A stretch of DNA of 64,000 nucleotides from Scedosporium boydii. Lineage: Eukaryota > Ascomycota > Sordariomycetes > Microascales > Microascaceae. The notes below the pieces were generated by a model. That model did not search any database, was not told the origin of the DNA, and was given only the letters and a program-made list of their open reading frames with translations. Each line of letters opens with the position of its first letter. Position 1 is the stretch's first letter. Location of the stretch: positions 25,026-89,025 of the forward strand of contig NJFT01000174.1 of NCBI GenBank assembly GCA_002221725.1, in the 5' to 3' direction. Made by a program: the position numbers and the translations under genes. This document shows positions 11,001 to 22,629 of this stretch, piece by piece.

Positions 11001-12536
11001 TGGCCCCAGAACTCGTTGCGGGACGGCCAGGGCCAGAGCTCGTGTGCGGGCGTCGGAACTCATCTACATCTGGGGATTCGGGAGGCTCGGGGATCGGGAC
11101 CATAGAGTTGTCAAGGGCAACCTCTGGTACAGCGTGCTGCTGCTCAGGCGAAGAGGAAGCATCATTATCAGCTGAATCCTTGGATCTTCCTTTCTTCGAT
11201 CCCTTTGAAAAGAGTTTGAAGCCGGCGGGGATGGTGGAAACAGGTCTAAATGTGGCCCCGGTCGCGGTCGCGGTCTGAGGTCGTCCCGAAACGTCCAAGG
11301 ACGGTCTAGGACCTAGCTTTACTTTTTGCCTACCGTAGGAGGCATAGCTGTAGTAATCGGGGCGGGTTGACTGGCTCGACATCCTTCTAGAGGCGGTATC
11401 GAAGGATTTCGCTGGAGAAGGCGGTCTAGCTGCCCCCATGAAATCAGGTGGGTCTGTCGCATTCGTGAAATTGCCCTTTTCAGGTGACGCTGCGAGTTCA
11501 GCGTTGAGAACGACAGGAGGTTCTAAGTTTGGCGCAGAATTTTGGGTCTCCTCAGATGGTTGGTCCGCGGGCACGGCAGGTGCGCCCGGGGCGTCGATCT
11601 CCCCGAGGGACTGGCGCTTGGTCGCGCGCTGTTGTTCCTCTTCATCCTCTTCGGCAATCTCTACTAACCTCCTACGGCGTAGGGAACTTGTTGAGGAGGA
11701 TGTCGACCCCGAGGCGGCATGCAGGGAGCACGCGGCCGAAAGCTTGGTGTCTTTAAGCTCGCTCGCGGTAGTAATGGAGAACGTGGTGTCGTGGGGGGAG
11801 AATCGCTCGCACACAGCATTGAAATGTACAGTGACACGCGCTAGAGAAAGTCAATCGAGTTAGTTCAAGATCTTCCCCCTCCACACACACATACACACAC
11901 GGACATGTGCTCTCTCTCTGTTTTAGGTCCAGTCGCTGCGCGTCTAGAATATTGTAGATAACCGAGCGAATACGGCAAAGGATAACTCACCTTGAATCAA
12001 GCGAGAGCAACCTTCGGGAAGGTATTTTATGATGACGCTCCTCCGGCGGTACCTGAGGAAGCCGTAAAGGGGTGACGTCTCCTCATACTCTGATATAGCA
12101 TTCCGAATCTCGACGATGCCGCCATTACCACGGCCTAATATATCGATTTCATCACGACTCGCATACTTAAGAAGAAACCTGTTTAAGAAGACGGTCGCAC
12201 GAGGTTAGCCGCCGGTTTTACATGAAACCAAGGAAACACAAGTCGCAAAGAGGAGGGAAGAAGAAGAGAGCTGGTATCACTCGAAAGAGGCACGCAGAGG
12301 AAAGGGCAGTGGAGGCGCGATTGATTAGAGCATCTAGACAGGAGTACGCAAATGGACAACAACACAACAGTTTAGATGTCGGGGTATGCAAATTGCGCGC
12401 GTGAACGTGATGGAACGGGTCAGGGAGCAATATTAAGATCTGAAGACAAGAAAGGTTCATACCATCCACCTGGCTCGGAGACGGCGGCATCGTGCGCCTC
12501 CTTAACTTTGGGATCGTCCAGACCGTTGAGCGACAT
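8075..12536 (-). CDS. ADF-H (cofilin/coactosin-like) domain actin-binding protein
   Basis: Exons on the minus strand are 12536-12463, 12178-11991, 11840-8178 and 8118-8075, giving 1322 residues. The first two exons and the start of the third encode an ADF-homology domain (residues about 5-130; MSLNGLDDPKVKEAHD, YEETSPLYGFLRYRR, VTVHFNAVCERF). Next come about 1050 residues of disordered Ser/Pro/Glu-rich sequence with polybasic stretches such as RRSSLSIVKDFIKERRKS. A conserved C-terminal module (TIVAYMGDVNVQFPDNLLWKRR to the end) closes it. The last intron (GTAAGT donor at 8177, branch GCTAACC, acceptor at 8119) removes a false ending and restores the tail ILVDAHKNHSSFGQ. ADF-H proteins bind actin filaments or monomers; a cortical-actin or endocytic role is inferred from the family. 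Confidence 0.85.
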
Positions 12537-15500
12537 TGCTGCGTTTCTGCTCTGGCCACCCTCGGGGTCAGGGTGCCGATGCTTCGGATTTGATCAATGG
12601 GTCGGTCGTACAGAAGACTCGAAACTGTGAGAACCGAGTTTCTAGTGTCTAAATCGAGGATTTCCGTCGAATTCGCGGGCGGATCTCCGTTCTTGTGCTC
12701 TCGGTGTTGATAGTCTGTTTCTGTCGGGGACCAGGAGTGCCAACCGTGTTCATTCACCAAGTAGTGCGGCCTCGAGATGTCGTTTCAGGGGTAAGGCTGA
12801 CCGGCCCGGCACGATGACATGCGGTGGCGGAAGACGATGAGTCCCGACATGGATTGATGGTAAATTATGTACACTGCGCCGGAGAGGTGGAGAAGGAAGT
12901 CATCTGGTGAGGAAACCAGTGCCGTGGTCGAAGGACGGCAGGAAATTCGTCTCGTCAATGAAGACGTACGAGGGATGTGGTGGATTGGGGAGAATTTTGG
13001 TGTTGGCGAAGAACAGACGCAAGGGAAAAGGGAAGAAGGTACAAAAAACGAGGGGCGACGTGAGAGCAGCACGTTCTGGAAATAGCGCTGGGGACACTGA
13101 TAAGTACCTCCAGGTCGCTACCTGATTCTGGGCCAAGCGCTAAATGTGCCCCAGAGAAAAGGTACCTGCTCGCTATGAAGCATCAATTGATCAACTGTCA
13201 TGGATTCCCCCGCTTAGTTTTTCTCCCCTCATAATAATTCATTAATCAGTGATGTTTTCTTGGCAACCCTTCTGCTCGATAAAGAGAGCTCTCGAAACAT
13301 ATTGGGGTCGGGAGTTTTGTAAGAGGATGAGGTAGGAAGAGGCGGGATGAGGCTGTATCCGTCCCGACTGTTGGACAGACTCGGATGATTTGATGCAGTC
13401 TTTTAAAGTTGCTGAAGTGTACAAAAAATTAATTTACTTCGTATCTACTTCGTACCTGTGTAATATTTCTAAATCTACTTTGGGCTTGGGGAAATGAAAA
13501 TACCCGGGTCGCGGTCGCACCACCCTGTGGAGAGAGAGAAAAAGGGACAAATCTTGGAATCAGGGACGCGGGTGGCTCTTACACTAGTTTACTTCGCACG
13601 TCGTGTCGTGGACTACAGTAGTGTAAGTACTCACAGTAATCTCGAGATGTGGAAACAAAAGCGACTGTGACATGCAGCTAAAATACACTGATGCGATCGC
13701 GTGGCGTTCTAGTCCAGTCTCTAGAAAAAGGGGACCGAAAATCACTGGCTGCACCTCCTTTCTGGATGACGATGAGGAAGCAAGGGACGGACGAAGCAAT
13801 GAAGGAGAGGGTCGATCTGGTTGGAGGTGGAGGCTTACTTGATGATTGTGGAGTACCTGTACATGTCCTTTACATTGGTCATCATACTAGGCTGTACTCT
13901 GCAAGGGCTGATTGTGAGAAGGCCCACGGCAGAAGAGAGGGAAAGAGGGACTCGGCCTAGACAAAGTTGACACATAATACCAGGAATTGGTGCTTCTTGG
14001 ACAATTCAGTTGGAAGTGGTGATAATGCTTCATGCAGGAGATCTGAAGCACCCCCGATGCTCTCTCTGTCTGTCCAAAAGTACTTGGGAAAAGTACTTCG
14101 TAGTCACAAACAGGTCTGACCCTGGCGATCTGAGGACTTTATGTTTGGGAAGCTGTGACCGTTGATTCGCGGGGCATGTCAAAGTACATGCACAGACCCC
14201 ACGTAATGTACTTGGCAGTACATTTGACTTTCATCCACAATGGCACTAATGCAGATGTGTCAAATCATCATACGAAGTCAAAGTACGAAGTACAAAGATG
14301 TCTTTGTGGCATCAACAGATTCGATGGGAGACGAAGCGCACTACCAAGTACGAAAGTACGAAGAAATATACGATTTTCGACCACGAAGTATTACGGGGGG
14401 CCCCCTCGATATTGACAGAGTCGAGATATCAGAGCAATTGATCCATTGGAACACTCAAGATAACATATCCTGAAGTTGGAAAGCATCAATCATCAATCTC
14501 CTCTGGGAAGTCGCATAATACGGTCACATAATGGCACCTGAAGCAATATAACCTTTCACCGTCGACTGGACACCCCCTTGCCTCCCAGAGCCAGGTTGGC
14601 CTGGCTCAGGACAGCTCTAATAGTCTTTAGGTGCTAATGAAGATCTGATTGACCGAGGCGCCCGATCAATGATCTCTCTGCGACCAATGGACCAAATTAA
14701 CCCTGGATCTGTTAATATCAGCGACCCCATCGCCCCCATAGTCCCCATCCCCATACCACACCACCCATCCACCTCTCAGCCATTACATTGGAGGATGAGT
14801 GAGTGCAATTTCACCTCAATGAATGGATGAACTCATAGGGCATCAATGAGGACAAAAGCTTCTTCGAACGGTCTCGGTAAACGACCCCTACAGTATGGCA
14901 TTGCCTCGTACCCACGAATTATGTACCACTTCGTACAAGCAATCTGGAAGGCTGCATATCTCATTCAGGCGATTAAACTGTCGATTTCGAGATAACTGCA
15001 AAGGAGGAACATCGACTCTATGTGCCGAAATAACGTTTTGCTCTCTGGTTCTGGGTCGGAAACAACGCGGAAGGGGCAGACTGTTCTGCCGTCACCCGCG
15101 TAGTGCCAAGCCCTCTCCCGAACTACGAAGTCCAAAGATCCCATCTAAATCTACGAAGTAAAGGCAAGTTTTCACCATCGTCGACAATACCCGTGCACCG
15201 AGACCGAGGTGAGGTACCTTGAGCCGTCTTATATTAAACTTACCCTTATCGATTACAGCCCCCACCGTTTCACAACCTGCCTTGGATTGGATCTCAGGAA
15301 TGCCTCAACATCTCAGCTCCTGCTAGGAGCCGTCTTGACTCGGAATTCGAGCCCTCCAGCCCTCCCAAGCTCCGGGTCTATCCTCCACGGAGAGAAGTAG
15401 TACAATAATGATATAAAAGGCTCTCTTGAAGAAGAATAAAAAGGAGAAAAGAAGGGAAAGGGAAAGGCGGAAAAAGGCCTCCAAGGACGAATCAAGAGAG

Positions 15501-16024
15501 ACAGCAAACCACACACAACCACGACCCAGCCCGTGCGGGCATGGACGCATTGGCAGGTCAAAGCGGACGCAACCTCACCTTGTCGAACTGTCTGTCCTCC
15601 CATCCTCTTCCCCTTGGATCACCCATCGAGAAGAGGGATCGCCGGCCATCTGTCATCTATGCAGGAGTGCATCTTTCTCTCCCTCTTCCTCCATGTTCTC
15701 TTTTGGGCCTTGAACTACAAAGTACTTGTAGTAACCCGTCCCATAGATGGACTTTTTGGGACATCCCTACTTCGTAGGAAGATACCCGCCTGCCTGGCGA
15801 TCAGAAACATCTGTCTCAGCTTGAACACCCCAGACTAGAATCCCCCACGTCACTTTAACTCATGCATACACTACAAACCGGGGCCTAGCTTGCCTAATAC
15901 CCCGCAACCTGGTGTTAGAAAAACTCTCTGCCAACTTCACGGCCGCGATGTTTACGACCATACTCGCCGTCAACATCGGACACGAGCTGCTTTCTCTTCC
16001 TAAAAAGAATGTTTTCCCTGTCCC
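12537..16024. other. Intergenic region rich in short dispersed motifs
   Basis: This is the promoter side of the ADF-H gene, then sequence with no supported gene. Its outstanding feature is repeated TACGAAGTA/TACTTCGTA (exact copies at 13435, 13446, 14094, 14284, 15152 and 15768), plus near matches such as those around 14271, 14348, 14382, 14927 and 15124. CAATTGATCA occurs at 13184. No terminal inverted repeats or transposase were seen. Confidence 0.5.
13435..15776. repeat. Cluster of the dispersed TACGAAGTA motif
   Basis: Six exact copies of the 9-mer (either orientation) and several one-mismatch copies fall within 2.3 kb of non-coding DNA. Some are extended palindrome-like to GTACGAAGTAC (14283-14293). 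Nothing similar is seen inside the coding exons of this window. Confidence 0.7.
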
Positions 16025-16166
16025 TCACCAACCGGTCCAGCCCATTCCAGCAGCACCGTACCACGCTTCGTTACACTCTCCATCACGCATCCCGTAGTGT
16101 CCAACTTCTGTTATGGTCTCCCCAGCGGGCATGCCCTCTTCAAAGCACCCGATGGTCACGCTGCTC

Positions 16167-16775
16167 TCATACGTGGGACCTAATTCGGACGTCTCCCCTT
16201 CCTCTCTGAGCCTCTCGATAGCGCCGTCTTCCGGGTCGAACTCGATCTGGCGTAAACGTGGACTCACGCCAATCCTCGGCTTCGCATATAAACAGCATGC
16301 TGTTGTACACGTCTACGTCCGGGTTCATAGCGTAACTGGAAACAAAGCCTGGGAGGGCGCCTTGGGTGTTCCCTTCTTCCAGCTGGGGCCGTGGCTCTCC
16401 TAGACAAGCGATAATGCGCTTATACTTCTGGATTTGCGTGGTGAAGACACCGCGGACAGCCTTCTCGGCGCGGTAATGCGCTATGCACTCATCCGGTCCG
16501 GCACCAGGGAGGAAGTGCATGTCTAGGCGGAGAGGCCTGTCAATATCCCACCCGGAACCTCTAAAGATCCCGTCGTGGAAACCGACCAAGTCAACGGTCT
16601 CCGGGTCGGCCTTGGGGTGCGTAAAGTAGAAGATAAAGCCGTAGAGGGGTGGAAGCGTGTACTCTGCTTCACATTTGAAGACCATCCGCGCGGGCCGCGA
16701 GGAGTGGTCTATAAAGGAGACGACATGGACGATCCTCGTGTCCGCCCTGAGGACTTTCTTCTCAAAACGCGGCAT
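16167..16775 (-). CDS. Hypothetical protein with an apparent C-terminal frame break
   Basis: An ATG at 16775 (AACAATGCC) opens 202 codons of protein-like sequence, including YTLPPLYGFIFYFTHP, GWDIDRPLRLDMHFLPG and KYKRIIACLGEPRPQLEE. I recognise no family. After EDW (about 16255) the open frame turns Arg-rich and ends at 16167. A different frame from about 16265 to 16025 reads more naturally (RQIEFDPEDGAIERLREEG, then TYESSVTIGCFEEG) and ends near the same place. Either a one-base shift has truncated the gene, or an unusual intron of about 64-70 nt ending in CCAG near 16243 joins the frames. No signal peptide or membrane segment is evident. Confidence 0.5.
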   Translation of the reverse strand: MPRFEKKVLRADTRIVHVVSFIDHSSRPARMVFKCEAEYTLPPLYGFIFYFTHPKADPETVDLVGFHDGIFRGSGWDIDRPLRLDMHFLPGAGPDECIAHYRAEKAVRGVFTTQIQKYKRIIACLGEPRPQLEEGNTQGALPGFVSSYAMNPDVDVYNSMLFICEAEDWRESTFTPDRVRPGRRRYREAQRGRGDVRIRSHV

Positions 16776-17727
16776 TGTTTATAGTGTAAATGGGAGAGAT
16801 GAGTTCAATGTTCCCTCTTCTATGAGGCTATAGCTAAGTTATAAGAGGAGCTTCACGCGATATTTATATGAATACTGCAAGGTAGGGCTTAGCTTGCATA
16901 GTACCCCCACCAGCCGATGCCCAACTACTAACTCTGCCTTAGGACAACTGTCGATCACTTTTCACAACCGCAATGCCCGTTTCGAGCCTGGCTATTCTAT
17001 GACAGAGCTAGGAGCTACGGGCTCAAATAGCTAAGAAGCTAAGCCTTCAGGTCCAGCCGGGATCCCACGAACATACCCCACGGTAAGGCTGGTCGTAGCG
17101 CCCACTGGCCAAGGCCGTCAAGTCCGGGGAAAACCCCACGAAGTTGGTTATCGATGTTGTCGAAACCATCCACCCTGAGTCGCTAACTACGAAGCTCGCC
17201 GAGCGGGGACATGGTCGTAGCCATGCTAAATGGAGATATTGCCTAACTACCCTTACATAGTCCGTTGCACAAGACATGTACTGGCAAGCTAAGGATGTTA
17301 TCAAAGTCGGGGCTGATCATGTCCTCTTCTGCTACGCAAAAATGCCGAGGAGATCTCACTACCGAGGACCATTTAATGCAGTGACTTGACACTTTCAAGC
17401 CACAAACTCACTTTACGTTATGATGTTAGAAAAATAGCACTCGATTGCCGCTTCTTCAGCTACCTTTCTGGCGACCTTGACGATATGTTAGCTTCAGTTG
17501 GCTCTAAGCCACAATCTGCCCACTTATCTTTCAAGGATACACAAGTCCTCGTCACCCCATATGATCAAGCAGTTTCTAAAAGGATGTTAGCATCGCCATT
17601 TCGAATAAGATAACGGTCTGGATCTCCCTCCACTTCACCCCACGCTCTACGGCCTTATCCGGAGGGATTCAACGCCTTCAAGCCCCAGGTCACACATATG
17701 ATCTGTTCCGTCAGCTCCGTCGTTCCC
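16776..17727. other. Region between the hypothetical gene and RSE1
   Basis: No intact gene is recognised. Short protein-like runs occur on the plus strand around 17107-17210 (a frame including GENPTKLVIDVVETIHPES) and 17460-17610, separated by stops. They may be relics but match nothing I can name. The last bases are the 3' UTR of RSE1. Confidence 0.3.
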
Positions 17728-20700
17728 TTAAAAGGCCGATCGAGTTCGAACATCCGAAATCTTTCGCTCAATCTCCCTTACCGAGCGACCAAGCTCATCG
17801 GCAATCCTCTGCTTTTTGTCGTTAGCGAGCAACGCGTACCGCTCGCACAAGTCTCCATCGATGACTCCTTTGACCGGCACGTAGTAACCGCGATACATGA
17901 GGTGGTCGCGTCCAGCAAGCGGCGGGTCTTCGCTGCGCATGTGCATTTCTAGAGTCTGGAAGAAGTCGGCATCCTCGCGGGTCACGAATGGGATGAGAAC
18001 GCCGATTGTGCCTTGTAAGCCGCTCCACAGGAGGACATCCTGACCGCCGACAACGAGGTTGGTCTTGCAGATGCTGGTTGGGATATCTTGGGTGAAGAAG
18101 TGTGCCACCAGGTTAAGTCGACTTGGAGCGCCGTGGAGGTACTCTCGCTCATTGGTTAGACGGACTTCAGAGCCGGGCTCGTCGGATTCCGTGCTGGTGT
18201 TTTCGGGACAGCGTACGATCCAGATGTTGCCGAATTTATCGCCGCCTGCGACTGTCTCGTAATCGACCATGGCGGAACAAGTTGTCCACCGCGCAATGGT
18301 GTCATCAACGAAGGGCATGAGCTTATTCGACTCCGGCTTATATACGACCATTGTTATGCTTTGCTGGACGTCGCCGACAACGATTCGGTTCCCCAGACTT
18401 TGTAAGGATACGATCAGCTGTGGCGCAATGGTCACTTGGGCTTTTCGAAGTAATTGCTTCAGGCCTAGATCGTAGATTCTCAGAATCTTACCAACTCCAG
18501 CTACTAGCCGACCTTGGAAAGGTATGAGCGCCATCGGTGGTTCCTCAACTTGGGTCTTGTGGATGAACTCTAGAGCCCGGCCGTCTTCATGGAATCGATA
18601 GATGTGGATAAAGCCCCCTAAAAACTGCCTTGGACTAAGGACCATGTCTTTCCCAGTGCCAACGACCAAGAAGCTCTCGTCTTCCTGGCTGGCAAAGGAG
18701 ACGACTGCTGCGCTGACGGCAGCCTCATTGTCTTCGAGGTCGATTCTCTGGAGAACTTGGGGTTCCTCTTCATTCATGGCGTCAACAACACTGATGCAGG
18801 ATGCCCACCTACGGCGGCCACGGGGATGGCCAAACTGTTCTGGCGGAAGTACCTTGGCGTCACTATTATTTGGAGCGGCAAGCAATCGCGCACGCAGCTC
18901 CGGTGCCAGCGTGTTATTGTCGGATTCAATGGTGTAAAAGTACGGCTGTGTAGGATGCTTCACAAGGTGTCGTGGCGTATATGTGAGGGCGGTCGATTTT
19001 TGAATTAGGTTGTTCCCGAGTTTGTCGATCGAGAATACCCTATTTTGCTTCGTTAGCAAGAGCTCTAAAGATTAACTGGAGAAAGGTGTTCTGGGTAAGG
19101 ACTCACCGGAGGTGGTTGGTATGGATTCCAATTATACCCTCCTCACACTGCTCACTACTGAAGTTCCATCCCCACTCCAGCTCTTCATAACTAAGAGTCG
19201 TCATGGTAAAACCTCTTGTAAACGGGTCGATATACCCAATCCAGGGCCTGGAGCCGAGAGCCAGGATACACGTTTGTTTCTGAACCGTCACCTGGGAAAG
19301 CCGAATAGCCTTGGGGCCAAGAAACCTTTGTCGCGGGTTGGCGAGCTCTCCCGTAATCTCGTCCAACACCGTTCTGAGATAGACTCCAGAATGGAGGCCG
19401 ATGTGTAGGAAAAGTGTAGAACCACCAGTGGATGAGTCTTCCATGGTCATGATGCAAAGCGCCGAGGGTGCTGCTGTGAGGGCTTGTACAGACTTGCTCT
19501 CAAGGATAGATCCTGGACTTAGGCTTAGAATCCTCACAGTATAGTCGTCACACCCAACAGCCAGAAAAGAACTTCTCAACCGTCCTTCTTGTGCTTCGCC
19601 GAGGCTAAGACAAGTTACCGTCCCGGAGATTTCCTTCCTTTCATCATACTCAGCAAGAGATCCATCGCCGTCCATCTCAAAATAAACAATCTCTCCCGAG
19701 CTGAGGGCTACAGCTACTTGCTGTTTATTTGTCGCGGCAGCAACTATAGACCGATGTTGGGGAGCTGGCCATTCATTGATTTGTCCGTTTCGAATATGTC
19801 GGATTCCCTTGGAGTGGATTTGGACAAGACCATCGTCGCCAAGTTGCTGGACTGCAAGAGTTGGGACATGTTCGAGAAAGCCAGAGTCGGTGACTTGTGT
19901 CACTGTCTCACCAATTCTCATAACCCACGTGATGTTCGAAAAGCTCAGAATGATATACGAGTCGTACTTATCTTCGGCGGTGAGCTTTGTTGTCCAGACT
20001 GCCAAGGGTGTTTTGGGTAGCTGCGAAGCTACAATCTCGCTGACTTCCAAGCCATGCTTTAGTACGCGGAAAGTGCTTCTCGCCCCATTGCCGCGTACCG
20101 AATATATCTGCGGAACATCCTCTCTGGTCAAGTTCGCAACTTTGCAATCGATAAGTGGACTCATTGAATCGATACTTTCAACTAACGATAGGTTCTCCAA
20201 AGGCCGAGGGTTGAAGTAAACAGGGCTGTAGAGAGTCTTGGGGTCAGCAGGAAAGTCGTCGCTGGTAAACTCGAGTTCTTCATCATTATCGCCGAGGTTC
20301 TCGAACTGATAGAACTGATGGTCCCCGGACTGGCTGGCGGCAAAGAGGAACCCACTCTTGAGAATGCAAAGGCTGTTGGCAACCGCGATAGTATCAAAAT
20401 ACTTGATCTTGATGCATTTGACTTCTTCAGTCAGCTTACCGTTCTCTTCGAGCATGTCGAGGGTCACCTTGAAAACATCTCCATCTTCTGTTTGAAGGAA
20501 AAGGAAGAAGGCACCAGCACTACCCTTAAGCTGGTGCATTACCCCTGAAACGATAGTACGCTTCCGCTGAGGGTCTTCCGTAGCGCCTCGCCGTCTCGGG
20601 ATAGGCACGCGGAAAGCCTCTTGATTTGAATGCCTGTACGAGATATTTTCCTCCCCACATACAAGAACGCCGCTCGGCCCATTGTTTCCACCCGGGACTG

Positions 20701-21483
20701 GGAAGAGCAGAGACGCCGTTGGATCAACTGGTTCAGCCCACTTGCGGACGACATGGTTCAAGCCTAGATCCAGCTCATAATAGACAAGCTGAGTCTCGAC
20801 TTCCTGGTCTAAGTCAGTGGAGTCCATCTCTAGAGCTGCAAATACGGGGTTCGCATAGCCAACGTCGAGAGCAACAAGAGACAAGACGAGGATCCCAGGC
20901 TTGTGCGCCTCGAGAGGTGAGGATATGGTGAGTTCGGCCTGGGTGTTGCGGTTGAAAACGTAAACAAGCTTGTCCTTTTCGACAGAGGCGACGAGGCAGG
21001 CTCTACCTTTTGGATCAAGAGCGAGAAATTGGCCCGGGATGACACGGCGCACGCCAGACTTCCCAAAGGTCTCCAAATGGATGCGAGAGAAGCGGTTTTC
21101 AGCCGGGAGGTACTCGATAATAGCGATGCGCCCCGAGTCAGTGGTTAGGATAATGAAGTCTATTTGGGAGAGGGAGATTAGCATTACATTTGCATTCAAT
21201 GCGAATCTAAGGACCGGTTGAAAGAGAGCAGGCACTTACCCTTGGTACCTCCAGCAAGGCGGAATGAAGCGATAGATCTGATTATGCCAAAGACATCGTG
21301 CGAGACGACTGGCGTGGCCTTGCCCAAATTCGGATCTGGGCGAAGGAGGGTCAATCGAGAGCCCGAGGCCGTGAGGATCTGCTGTTGCCTCGCGCCAGAG
21401 AACTGACCGAGGACCGCATGCGTGATAGCCGTCGGCGGCTTGATCGTCAGAGAGTAGAGAAACATATTTGACGTGGTCGCCAT
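17728..21483 (-). CDS. RSE1: Splicing factor SF3b subunit 3 (RSE1/SAP130)
   Basis: Exons 21483-21240, 21159-19107 and 19039-17728 give 1202 residues, close to fungal RSE1. The N-terminus is [20 protein letters not shown]. The sequence then follows the DDB1/CPSF160-like beta-propeller fold: [55 protein letters not shown], and the C-terminal CPSF-A domain ending [19 protein letters not shown] with tail [14 protein letters not shown]1 is a core scaffold of the SF3b complex of U2 snRNP, which grips the branch-site helix in the nucleus. Both introns are short (80 and 67 nt) with GTAAGT or GTGAGT donors, and the joins restore conserved sequence (GGTK-DFIIL and NHLR-VFSIDK). Confidence 0.97.
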
Positions 21484-22629
21484 CTTGAATGTTCAACTGG
21501 ACTTCGCGAGTTTGATGCAAACGGAGAGAGAAGATTCAAGCTGCAGCCTTGTGCGGAGGTCTGAAGTGGTTGCCTAAGCCGTACTTATAGTCCCGCGTCG
21601 AGGCCTTTTGACGGGCGTCTAATAGAATAATTGATTGTTCCCATTTCTCGGATGCAGGCAGCAATGGGTAAAATGTCCGAGCTCCGTGCCTTTGCATCAG
21701 TATCAATCTACTGATATTCTGTCAAACGGCGGCGAGTTTTAGAAAAGGGATGGAAGGCAGTGCAAGCCTGAGGCTTTACAATAGGTGATGCCCACCAACT
21801 GGTCAGTCAGGATATCAATTGTTATTCTCTCTCTGGTCAATTCCGCGCGAGCTGGGAATAACCCAACGTCCACCTTTTCTTCTTTCTCTTTCCTCGACGT
21901 CCGAAGACAAATACTCCCGACGATCAACGGTCAAACGAAGCTGGTCAGTCAAATTGTCTTCAGGCACAATCACAACAGGAACGGACAGGAAAGATCACCA
22001 GAAGACGTATAGGGGCGAGATGATAGATCAAGAAGAAGAACATAGAAAATATCCTCCGGGCCACTCTCACAGGGAGGAAAAGAAAATGAAAAGGTGGAAA
22101 AGAGACCATACCACAGGCAATCATACACTCACTTACACAAACAGCTTTCAGCACAAGTTCCAATTCCCATCTTCCATTTCCCATACACCCAAATCCTAGC
22201 CTCTCCTGTCTTGATATGATGATTCCCCTGACCAGTGTACCCCATCCACCAGAGAGCGCACTTGTAAGCAAGCACAAGAGAGGGTAGCCACGGCATGGAA
22301 GAGGCTCCTGTGGAAGAGGCCTTTCAAGGTGCCAGGCAACTTGTACGTCAAAAGGGGGAGAAACTCAAAACCATTGCATTGAGCATTGTGTTTGCGAACC
22401 CGTAAAAAAGGAAAATAGCTGCCCCAAAAACAAGAAAACAAAGACAAGGACCAAAAAAATCAACGGGTTGATGGTTATTTGTCGTCTGGCTGCAAACTCC
22501 AATTTCCTTCCCTTCAAAGAAATAATTCAGAGACCCAATAGCTTACTTCCCCAAGTTCCCGATTTCCCGACTCCCCGTCCAAGCAATGCTTCTGATTTCC
22601 CACAAAGTCATTGGCGACTCTTTTCCCCC
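21484..22629. other. Promoter of RSE1 and 3' UTR of PTC1
   Basis: The RSE1 leader and promoter lie on the left and the PTC1 3' UTR on the right. Only short, overlapping open frames are present. No gene, RNA or repeat is recognised. Confidence 0.5.

Noticed and set aside
11880..11905. CA-repeat tract
   Set aside because: It is a short, imperfect microsatellite inside an intron of the ADF-H gene, with no sign of function.
17047..17613. Possible gene between the hypothetical protein and RSE1
   Set aside because: Protein-like runs are short and broken by stops, no splice plan joins them, and no family is recognised.
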